Source: Alphaproteobacteria bacterium (GTDB lineage Bacteria; Pseudomonadota; Alphaproteobacteria; Caulobacterales; Parvularculaceae). From it: a stretch of DNA of 7,012 nucleotides. The stretch is from positions 1 through 7,012 of the forward strand of contig JAUIEG010000134.1 in assembly GCA_030428745.1 (NCBI GenBank), written 5' to 3'. Under the pieces are notes generated by a model. The model was given only the letters and a program-made list of their open reading frames with translations, ran no database searches and was not told the DNA's origin. The stretch's first letter is position 1. Every line of letters begins with the position of its first letter. The position numbers and the translations under genes are program-made. Shown here piece by piece: positions 1 through 5,177 of the stretch.

Positions 1-372
1 GAAAAGGCGGTGCGCTCAAACGCGCTCAAAAATCTTGGCGCTATGACTCCGGCGATGAGCGATCACAAGGTTCGTGAACTGATCTATCGCGTCGGCAAGG
101 ACGGGCTCGCCGATGCGGCGCTGTTGGCCGCCGCGCGGGCTATTGTTTCCGCTGGTGAGCATGCGTCCATAAAAGACCGGATCGACCGCTTCGCCCCTCC
201 GCTTCTGACCGTTTCCGGCAGGGATGTGGTCAAAGCGGGCGTTGAGCCCGGACCGGCGGTTTCCAAAGTGCTTTCCGAGACTGAAAAGCGCTGGATCAGC
301 GAAGACTTTCCGGGAGAAGCGCGTCAGCGTGAAATTCTCGGCGACGCTATAAAACAGCACAAAACCGCCTGA
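1..372 (+). CDS. CCA tRNA nucleotidyltransferase / poly(A) polymerase family, C-terminal part (5' truncated by window)
   Basis: The frame is open from base 1 and ends at TGA 370-372, giving 123 codons of a longer gene. The GTG at 10 is only an internal codon. The visible part is the C-terminal, mostly helical RNA-binding region. The stretch beginning at the VSGRDVVKAGVEPGPAVSKVL segment (about codons 71-91), followed by a Glu/Trp-rich helix and DFP, matches the tail of alphaproteobacterial class II CCA-adding enzymes, where a G-x-D-[VL]-x-x-x-G-[VI]-x-x-GP motif precedes the last helix. Full-length enzymes use CTP and ATP to build or repair the 3' CCA end of tRNA in the cytoplasm. The N-terminal nucleotidyltransferase head with its catalytic aspartates lies outside the window, so activity and the choice between CCA-adding and poly(A) polymerase cannot be judged here. 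The next gene is on the same strand after 78 nt. The assignment rests on tail motifs only. Confidence 0.78.
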   Translation, partial: EKAVRSNALKNLGAMTPAMSDHKVRELIYRVGKDGLADAALLAAARAIVSAGEHASIKDRIDRFAPPLLTVSGRDVVKAGVEPGPAVSKVLSETEKRWISEDFPGEARQREILGDAIKQHKTA

Positions 373-389
373 CGAACAGCGTCAATCAT

Positions 390-418
390 TTGACCCGGCG
401 CACAAGACCGGATTTTAT
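390..418 (+). promoter_or_regulatory. Possible sigma-70-type promoter upstream of the acyl-CoA synthetase
   Basis: TTGACC at 390-395 matches five of six bases of the -35 consensus. It is followed after 17 nt by TTTTAT at 413-418, a weaker -10 match of four of six bases. Transcription would begin near 425, giving a leader of about 25 nt with the ribosome binding site. The -35 box lies just after the stop of the upstream gene, which suggests the synthetase can be transcribed independently. This is a pattern match only. Confidence 0.4.
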
Positions 419-435
419 GGTCTGTCAGGGACCCC

Positions 436-444
436 AGGGAGGAA
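436..444 (+). promoter_or_regulatory. Ribosome binding site of the acyl-CoA synthetase
   Basis: AGGGAGGAA is a near-perfect Shine-Dalgarno sequence, 6 nt before ATG 451. It is the strongest ribosome binding site in the window. It fixes the start at 451 rather than at the nearby in-frame ATGs at 463 and 466, and suggests high translation. Confidence 0.75.
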
Positions 445-450
445 ACAAGA

Positions 451-2067
451 ATGTTGGGATTAATGATGGACCGGCCGTTATTGACGACCGAGATCCTCAA
501 GCATGCGGTGCGCAATTACCGGAATACGGAAATCGTTACGCGCACGGTGGAGGGGCCCGTTCATCGCTACACCATCGCCGACTCCGCCAAGCGCATCGCC
601 AAGCTCGCCAATGCGCTTGCCAGCCTTGGTGTAAAAAAAGGAGACCGAGTCGGCGTTATCGGCTGGAACACCTATCGCCAGTTTGAACTTTATTATGCTG
701 TCGGCGGTCTCGGCGCCATTTTGCACACGGTCAATCCGCGCCTTGGACCGGAGAACGCAGCCTTCGTTATCAATCACGCTGAGGACGAGTTTCTTTTCTA
801 CGACACGTCCTTCACGCCGCTGGTCGCGGCGCTGAAGCCGAATTTGAAATCGGTGAAGCATTATTGCGCGCTAACGGACAGTGATCATGCCGGGGAAGCG
901 GGCGAGGGCGCACTTATCTATGACGATTTTGTCGCCACAGGCGGTGAAGAGTTTGAGTGGCCTGAATTTGACGAAAACACCGCTGTCACCATGTGTTACA
1001 CATCGGGAACAACGGGCGACCCGAAAGGCGTCGTTTATTCCCATCGCGCGCTTGTATTGCAGTCTTTCGCCTGTTGTCTGCCGTCCGCGCTTGGTCTGTG
1101 TGAAGGCGACGTTCTCTTGCCGGTCGTCCCCATGTTCCATGTGAATGCGTGGAACACGCCTTATTCAAGCCTCATGACCGGCGTGAAGCAGGTGTTTCCG
1201 GGACCGCGCCTCGACGGCGAAGGCCTTTACGAGATGCTCGACAGTGAGAAGGTGACTTTCAGCGCCGGCGTGCCGACGGTCTGGCTCGGGCTTTTGCAGT
1301 ATCTCGAAAAGTCGGGAAAAGAGCTTCCCTATTTGAAACGCGGTATGTGCGGCGGCTCGGCGCTGCCGGAAGCGCTCATTCGCGGGTTTGCAAAATACGA
1401 CGTCGAACTCATTCAGGGCTGGGGCATGACGGAAATGTCGCCCGTTGGAACGGTGAACGCTTTGCCGCCGCAGATACAGGCCTTGCCGCTTGACGAACAA
1501 ATTCCGTACAAACTGAAGGCCGGGCGCGCGCTGCCTTTCGTGGATATGCGCATTGTCGACGCTGAAGGCCGTGTGTTGCCCAATGACGGCGAGGCGGACG
1601 GGCATCTTCAGGTGCGCGGGCCCTGGATTATCAGCGAATACTACAAGACCGACGGACCGACGCTGACAGCTGACGGATGGTTCGACACGGGCGATGTGGC
1701 GATTATCGACCCCGATGGGTTCATGCAGATCACGGACCGTTCAAAAGACGTCATCAAGACTGGCGGGGAATGGGTGTCGTCCATCGATATCGAGAATGCG
1801 GCGATGCTGCATCCGGGCGTTGCGCAGGCGGGCGTCATTGGCGTTTATCACCCGAAATGGCAGGAGCGCCCGCTTCTGATCGTGGTGAAAAAGGAAGGTC
1901 AGGATCCGACCGAAGACGAGATCAAGGAGTTTTTGAAACCGAAGCTCGACAAAATCGCCTGGCCCGATGCAGTGGCGTTCGTGAAAGAGATCCCGCTTGG
2001 CGCTACGGGCAAGGTCCTGAAGACAGAACTCAGAAAGATGTTCAAGGATTATCAACTGCCGGCGTAA
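451..2067 (+). CDS. Acyl-CoA synthetase (AMP-forming), AlkK/DmdB-like
   Basis: This 538-residue protein of the ANL adenylating superfamily activates a carboxylic acid with ATP to an acyl-adenylate and then to an acyl-CoA. All core motifs are present. The phosphate-binding loop YTSGTTGDPKG is at residues 183-193. GWGMTEMSP begins at 323 and carries the conserved Thr-Glu. GWFDTGD is at 409-415, with Asp415 for ribose binding. The hinge segment DRSKDVIKTGGEW is at 429-441. The C-terminal PLGATGK carries catalytic Lys521. The opening MLGLMMDRPLL and the NHAED segment in the N-terminal domain resemble medium-chain ligase AlkK and methylmercaptopropionate-CoA ligase DmdB. That subfamily is usually 535-550 residues, so the gene is full length. 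There is no signal peptide or membrane segment, so it is probably cytoplasmic. The substrate cannot be read from sequence; medium- or long-chain fatty acids are the default guess. It stands alone, with no neighbouring beta-oxidation gene. Confidence 0.9.
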   Translation: MLGLMMDRPLLTTEILKHAVRNYRNTEIVTRTVEGPVHRYTIADSAKRIAKLANALASLGVKKGDRVGVIGWNTYRQFELYYAVGGLGAILHTVNPRLGPENAAFVINHAEDEFLFYDTSFTPLVAALKPNLKSVKHYCALTDSDHAGEAGEGALIYDDFVATGGEEFEWPEFDENTAVTMCYTSGTTGDPKGVVYSHRALVLQSFACCLPSALGLCEGDVLLPVVPMFHVNAWNTPYSSLMTGVKQVFPGPRLDGEGLYEMLDSEKVTFSAGVPTVWLGLLQYLEKSGKELPYLKRGMCGGSALPEALIRGFAKYDVELIQGWGMTEMSPVGTVNALPPQIQALPLDEQIPYKLKAGRALPFVDMRIVDAEGRVLPNDGEADGHLQVRGPWIISEYYKTDGPTLTADGWFDTGDVAIIDPDGFMQITDRSKDVIKTGGEWVSSIDIENAAMLHPGVAQAGVIGVYHPKWQERPLLIVVKKEGQDPTEDEIKEFLKPKLDKIAWPDAVAFVKEIPLGATGKVLKTELRKMFKDYQLPA

Positions 2068-2076
2068 CTGGCGCGC

Positions 2077-2126
2077 CTATAGCGTAATGCAATAAATCAG
2101 ATTCATTGCATTATGCTATAGTTTTT
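2077..2126 (+). terminator. Palindrome with 17-bp stem plus T run, likely terminator
   Basis: CTATAGCGTAATGCAAT (2077-2093) and ATTGCATTATGCTATAG (2105-2121) are inverted copies. Sixteen pairs are Watson-Crick. The remaining pair, G2084 with T2114, is a G-U wobble in plus-strand RNA but an A-C mismatch in minus-strand RNA. The 11-nt centre can form four further pairs (AATC with GATT). TTTTT at 2122-2126 follows directly, starting 9 nt after the synthetase stop, as expected for a Rho-independent terminator of the plus-strand gene. No T run exists on the minus-strand side, so it would act in one direction. The stem is AT-rich and unusually long for a terminator, so it could instead be, or have arisen from, a dispersed palindromic repeat. 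Confidence 0.55.
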
Positions 2127-2133
2127 AGTGGTC

Positions 2134-2177
2134 GCATCGCGAAAGGCAAAAACCGCTGCACACTTTTTGCGCGATGC
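2134..2177. repeat. Compound palindromic intergenic element (RIME/REP-like)
   Basis: The outer arms GCATCGCG (2134-2141) and CGCGATGC (2170-2177) pair perfectly. Inside them CAAAAA (2147-2152) pairs with TTTTTG (2164-2169), leaving AAAGG (2142-2146) as a one-sided bulge and an 11-nt loop (2153-2163). The layout is an outer GC-rich stem, a middle AAAACC and CACTTTTT segment, and an end in GATGCTCTA. It closely recalls the short palindromic intergenic repeats (RIME-type) scattered through rhizobial and other alphaproteobacterial genomes. The family call is from memory of that pattern. Only one copy is in this window, so dispersal is not shown here. The element ends 1 nt before the stop codon of the minus-strand gene at 2179, so the stop lies in its conserved-looking tail. 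Confidence 0.5.
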
Positions 2178-2178
2178 T

Positions 2179-2673
2179 CTAGACATTGCCGTTCTCGCCC
2201 GCATCGTCTTCGTAATAGGGAACGAAGGTCAGCACTGTCTGGAACGCCGCCGCCGCGCCGGCGCCGCCTGATATGCATAACAGCAAAATGCTGATCAGTT
2301 TCGGGTCGATCGTTTCGGCGAATTTTCCCGCGAAAAGAATAACGCCGAGGCCCAGCGCTGCTTTTGCATAAAACCGCAGGAGTTTCGAAAATGCGTCGCC
2401 GCGTCCTGAAAATTGCGCGGCGAAGCGGGGGCGCGCGAGCCACACATACATCCAGCAGCCGAACCCCGCGGCGACCACGGCTGCGATAAGGCTGGGCCCG
2501 TGAAACAGGCTTGCGGCGTAGATGCGCGCATCGGCAAAGCTGATGGCGGCGACAGAGGCGCCGATGACGCCGAAAACGGCGCTCACAAACAGCGTCATCA
2601 CGGGCTTGGCCGTCCGGGCGTCAAGAAACGCCCGCTTTCCCGATCGTGGCGGCAGTCCCCAGTTTCGCGTCAT
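2179..2673 (-). CDS. Unrecognised four-helix inner-membrane protein
   Basis: This 164-residue protein belongs to no family I recognise. It has a basic N-terminus (residues 1-24, several Arg and Lys) followed by four hydrophobic segments at about 25-47, 60-80, 101-120 and 126-149. It ends in a short acidic tail containing EDD. The Arg/Lys-rich loop near 81-104 and the basic N-terminus predict that both face the cytoplasm if the positive-inside rule holds. The fourth helix is rich in Gly and Ala (SGGAGAAAAF), which suits close helix packing. There is no cysteine motif or catalytic signature. I chose ATG 2671-2673 over the TTG one codon upstream because AGGGAG lies 5 nt before the ATG. It is the last gene of the minus-strand run, 61 nt after the glycosylase stop, so it may be co-transcribed. 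Its coding status rests on the ribosome binding site and coherent membrane topology. Confidence 0.65.
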   Translation of the reverse strand: MTRNWGLPPRSGKRAFLDARTAKPVMTLFVSAVFGVIGASVAAISFADARIYAASLFHGPSLIAAVVAAGFGCWMYVWLARPRFAAQFSGRGDAFSKLLRFYAKAALGLGVILFAGKFAETIDPKLISILLLCISGGAGAAAAFQTVLTFVPYYEDDAGENGNV

Positions 2674-2678
2674 CAAGG

Positions 2679-2684
2679 CTCCCT
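2679..2684 (-). promoter_or_regulatory. Ribosome binding site deciding the start of the membrane protein
   Basis: On the minus strand this reads AGGGAG, 5 nt from ATG 2673-2671. Spacing to the alternative TTG at 2676 would be only 2 nt, which is too short, so the ATG is preferred. Confidence 0.55.
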
Positions 2685-2734
2685 AGGCCGAAGGGCTTTC
2701 CTGTGGCGTTTCCCGCTATTGTGCGCTGTCGGCT

Positions 2735-3406
2735 TCAGCCGAGCCTAGCGCGAATCGCCGCGAATACGGACTCAAACATTTCCGGCGTCAGCCGCCGCGT
2801 ATTCGTATTGTACCGCGAGCAGTGATAGCTGTCGAACAGACGCGTTTTTCCGCCTGGAAGCTCATGTTCGGCGCCGTGGCCGAAGGGCGCGTCTTTGGCT
2901 TTCACGCCGAGCGCCGCCAGCGTCGAGTCATGTGAGATGCGGCCGAGGCACATGATCGCCTCGAGCGCGGGCAGGGCGGCGATGCGCGCAGTCAGGAATT
3001 GGCGGCAGGTTTTGATTTCCGCGCCGACCGGTTTGTTTTGCGGCGGCACGCATCTGACGGCGTTGGTGATCATCGCGCCTTTGAGTTTCAGGCCGTCATC
3101 GGGCCGCGAGTCATATTTATTGTTGGAAAAGCCGAATTTGCCGAGCGTCGCGTAAAGAAGATCGCCGGCGTAATCGCCGGTGAAAGGCCGCGCCGTGCGG
3201 TTGGCGCCGTGAAGGCCGGGCGCAAGGCCGATGATCAGAAGTTTCGCCTTGGGGTCGCCAAAAGACGGCGCCGCGCCGTTGAAGTAATCGGGATAGGCGG
3301 CTTGGTTTTCCTCGCGAAAGTCGACGAGCCGCGGACACAGGGCGCAGTCGACAGGGGGCTCGGCGGGAACCGCGTCAGCCGGTTTTGCGCGTTTTACAGT
3401 TGCCAC
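2735..3406 (-). CDS. Family 5 (UDGb-type) uracil-DNA glycosylase with 4Fe-4S cluster
   Basis: This 223-residue protein excises uracil, and in studied UDGb enzymes also deaminated purines such as hypoxanthine, to start base-excision repair. Motif 1 is GLAPGLHGANRT at 60-71, followed by the FTGDYAG segment. The GLAPG form, without the catalytic Asp or Asn of family 1 or 4 enzymes, is typical of family 5. Motif 3 is SYHCSRYNTNTRRLT at 193-207, with His195 as the leucine-loop histidine. Cys21, Cys24, Cys119 and Cys134 have the spacing of the family's iron-sulfur ligands. Length is normal for the family. Many homologues, as I recall them, have Gly where this protein has Arg204. The start is GTG 3406-3404, only 5 nt after the NYN gene's stop and without a clear Shine-Dalgarno, so translation is probably coupled. 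A family 4 enzyme is the main alternative but fits motif 1 less well. Confidence 0.88.
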   Translation of the reverse strand: MATVKRAKPADAVPAEPPVDCALCPRLVDFREENQAAYPDYFNGAAPSFGDPKAKLLIIGLAPGLHGANRTARPFTGDYAGDLLYATLGKFGFSNNKYDSRPDDGLKLKGAMITNAVRCVPPQNKPVGAEIKTCRQFLTARIAALPALEAIMCLGRISHDSTLAALGVKAKDAPFGHGAEHELPGGKTRLFDSYHCSRYNTNTRRLTPEMFESVFAAIRARLG

Positions 3407-3411
3407 GGAAA

Positions 3412-4044
3412 TTAATCGATGTCCTCGAAGTCGTCTTCGAATTCATCCTCGTAATCGTCATCATAGTTCGCCGCCGGTTTCGGTTTCCGGGGCGCGCCGC
3501 CGCGTCGGCCAATGACATTTTCGAGATCGGCGAGGTCGATGAAGCTGTCAGCCTGACGGCGCAGCTCATCGGAAGCCATGGGCGGCGATGATTTGACGGT
3601 GGACAGGACGGTGACGCGCACGCCTTTCGCCTGGATGGCTTCGATCACCCGGCGGAAATCGCCATTGCCGGAAAACAGCACCAGATGGTCGAGCCGGTCG
3701 GCGAGGAGCATCATGTCGACCACAAGCTCCACATCGGTCGAGCCCTTGTAACGCTTGCGGCCTTGCGCGTCGGTGAACTCGCGAGTGATCTTCGTGACCA
3801 TGGTGTAGCCATTATAGTCGAGCCAATCGACGAGCGGGCGCAGGGGCGAATAATCCTGATCGCGATCTTCCTGAATGGCGGTGTAGTAGGAGGCGCGAAT
3901 GAGCTGGCATCCCTCTTGCGCTTTCGCCAGCAAGCTTTTGTAATCTATATCGAAACCCAGATTGCGTGCAGCCTTGTAAAGATTTGCGCCGTCAATAAAA
4001 AACGCGGTCTTTTCCTGCTCGCGCAGGCCCATGAAGTTGGTCAT
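3412..4044 (-). CDS. NYN-domain (LabA/DUF88-like) putative ribonuclease
   Basis: The 210-residue protein has a NYN domain over about residues 12-178, a PIN/FLAP-like nuclease fold that uses clustered acidic residues to bind metal and cut RNA. FFIDGANLY at 15-23 carries Asp18. KGSTDVELVVDMM at 100-112 carries Asp104 and Asp110. SGNGDF at 125-130 carries Asp129. The family motif is usually SGDxDF, so Asn127 replaces an acidic residue that normally helps coordinate metal. A linker rich in Pro, Arg and Lys (180-190) leads to a strongly acidic tail (195-210, DDDYEDEFEDDFEDID), possibly for protein contacts or self-inhibition. On the minus strand GAGG precedes the ATG by 5 nt. It is first in a pair with the glycosylase gene and divergent from folK across 67 nt. 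The biological target is unknown, and the nuclease role is inferred from fold. Confidence 0.85.
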   Translation of the reverse strand: MTNFMGLREQEKTAFFIDGANLYKAARNLGFDIDYKSLLAKAQEGCQLIRASYYTAIQEDRDQDYSPLRPLVDWLDYNGYTMVTKITREFTDAQGRKRYKGSTDVELVVDMMLLADRLDHLVLFSGNGDFRRVIEAIQAKGVRVTVLSTVKSSPPMASDELRRQADSFIDLADLENVIGRRGGAPRKPKPAANYDDDYEDEFEDDFEDID

Positions 4045-4111
4045 AATCGCCTCAGTCTAATGTGGATTCTTAGTAACGCCGCTTTCTGCGCGATATCCAT
4101 TTGAGAAAGTA

Positions 4112-4600
4112 ATGATTTTAATCGCCGCCGGCTCCAATCTGCATTTTTGCGGCCTTGATTCGCAAGATATTGTTTTAAGGGCGTTTCAGGCGCTTGGTCG
4201 AGTGTCGCACCTGAAGAAGGTGTCTTCGCTGTACGAAACGCCCGCCTGGCCTGATCCCGCCGATCCGCCTTTCGTCAACGCCGCCGCCGAAATCGAGACG
4301 GATATGGGCCCGGCGGCGCTGCTGGCTGCGCTCCACGCCATTGAGGCGGGGTTCGGCCGGCGCCGGTCAGCGCGCAACGCCCCGCGAACCCTCGATCTCG
4401 ATCTTCTGGCGTATCACGACCTTGTTTCCCGGGAGGAGGAGCCGGGGCCTGTGCTGCCCCATCCCCGGCTTGGCGACCGCGCATTTGTGCTCGCGCCCCT
4501 GGCCGAGATCGCCCCGGATTGGCGCCATCCCGTGAGCGGTCAGACGGCGGCGGCTCTGCTTCAGGCGGCGGATGCCGCCGGGGTTCGGAAAATCGCGTAA
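4112..4600 (+). CDS. folK: 2-amino-4-hydroxy-6-hydroxymethyldihydropteridine pyrophosphokinase (HPPK)
   Basis: This cytoplasmic enzyme moves pyrophosphate from ATP to 6-hydroxymethyl-7,8-dihydropterin, the step before dihydropteroate synthase in folate synthesis. The 162 residues cover a complete HPPK domain. The N-terminal strand ILIAAGSNL (2-10) is typical. SSLYETPAW (38-46) and PPFVNAAAEIET (52-63) form the pterin-side region. The signature RNAPRTLDLDLL (88-99) carries the two magnesium-binding aspartates, Asp95 and Asp97. LPHPRLGDRAFVLAPLAEIAP (115-135) carries the His and Arg that bind ATP (His117, Arg123). Length is normal. ATG 4112 has only a weak upstream purine stretch (GAGAAAG, 4103-4109). 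The gene is not next to folP or folB. It precedes rpoZ by 130 nt, with no clear terminator between. Confidence is high because all catalytic motifs are intact. Confidence 0.95.
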   Translation: MILIAAGSNLHFCGLDSQDIVLRAFQALGRVSHLKKVSSLYETPAWPDPADPPFVNAAAEIETDMGPAALLAALHAIEAGFGRRRSARNAPRTLDLDLLAYHDLVSREEEPGPVLPHPRLGDRAFVLAPLAEIAPDWRHPVSGQTAAALLQAADAAGVRKIA

Positions 4601-4675
4601 ATTCAGCGGTTTTTTGCGCTGCAACGCTTGATTTCCGGGGGCGTCTGGCGATATGGCAGGGAGCTCGCTCCGGTC

Positions 4676-4704
4676 TTCAGGCCGGCGCGCCTGAATTCTA
4701 TACG
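4676..4704 (+). promoter_or_regulatory. Weak candidate promoter for rpoZ
   Basis: TTCAGG (4676-4681) and TATACG (4699-4704) are separated by 17 nt and would start transcription about 20 nt before rpoZ. The -35 match is poor. A second weak pair, TTGATT (4628-4633) and GATATG (4650-4655), lies upstream. The 130-nt gap leaves room for a promoter, but neither candidate is convincing. Confidence 0.22.
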
Positions 4705-4730
4705 ATCAAATTTACCGATCTGGAGATCCT

Positions 4731-5096
4731 ATGGCCCGCGTCACCGTTGAAGATTGCGTCGATAAAGTCACGAACCGCTTCGATCTCGTGCTCCTCGCCG
4801 CCCATCGCGCCCGCGTTTTGTCGTCCGGCGCGCCGCTTCTCGTTGAGCGCGACAATGACAAGAACCCGGTCGTCGCCTTGCGTGAAATCGCCGACGACAC
4901 GCTGGCGCCTGATGAGCTTGAAGAAGATCTGGTGACCTCGCTCCAGAAACAGGTTGAGCTTGACGAAAGCGAAGATTCCGAAGCTGCGCCGGAAAAAGCC
5001 GACGCGCCGGAATTCGATACGATGAGCGAAGACGAATATCTCAAAGCCATTCAGGCTGCGGGCATGACGACGCCGCAGACTTTGCCGAAAGGCTAA
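4731..5096 (+). CDS. rpoZ: DNA-directed RNA polymerase omega subunit
   Basis: The omega subunit clamps the C-terminal end of beta-prime and helps assemble RNA polymerase. The N-terminal half is a clear match: MARVTVEDC (1-9), NRFDLVLLAAHRAR (15-28) and DNDKNPVVALREIA (41-54) form the conserved helices. The last 60 or so residues are acidic (ELEED at 62-66, DESEDSE at 78-84, SEDE at 99-102) and of low complexity. This kind of extension is common in alphaproteobacterial omega and accounts for the 121-residue length against about 90 in E. coli. GGAG at 4722-4725 serves as ribosome binding site. The rsh gene follows after 81 nt on the same strand. In E. coli, omega contributes to one ppGpp site on the polymerase through an N-terminal motif. 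Whether this one does cannot be decided by eye. Confidence 0.96.
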   Translation: MARVTVEDCVDKVTNRFDLVLLAAHRARVLSSGAPLLVERDNDKNPVVALREIADDTLAPDELEEDLVTSLQKQVELDESEDSEAAPEKADAPEFDTMSEDEYLKAIQAAGMTTPQTLPKG

Positions 5097-5177
5097 TCGA
5101 TTTGGCCGGCGGTTCCGGACTGTCCTGTTAATCAGCGGCCCATTCCCCGGCGCGTATAAGACGACAGCCGGGAACTC

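Noticed and set aside
2729..2742. Short hairpin TCGGCT-TC-AGCCGA at the end of the glycosylase gene
   Set aside because: The stem is only 6 bp with a 2-nt loop and no T run on the minus strand, so it is not a credible terminator.
2413..2748. 111-codon plus-strand frame opposite the membrane protein
   Set aside because: The minus-strand frame has a ribosome binding site and coherent membrane helices. The plus-strand product is Gly/Arg/His-rich low-complexity sequence.
3685..4104. 139-codon plus-strand frame opposite the NYN gene
   Set aside because: It is antisense to a recognised domain and has no motif of its own.
4045..4111. Search for paired promoters in the 67-nt gap between the divergent NYN gene and folK
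   Set aside because: Promoters must lie in or near it, but I found no -35/-10 pair good enough to report on either strand.
4564..4579. GGCGGC-GGAT-GCCGCC hairpin near the 3' end of folK
   Set aside because: It lies inside the coding region and is explained by Ala/Gly-type codons in GC-rich DNA. No T run follows.
4604..4621. CAGCG-GTTTTTTG-CGCTG hairpin just after folK
   Set aside because: The stem is 5 bp and the T run is in the loop instead of after the stem, so it does not fit a Rho-independent terminator.
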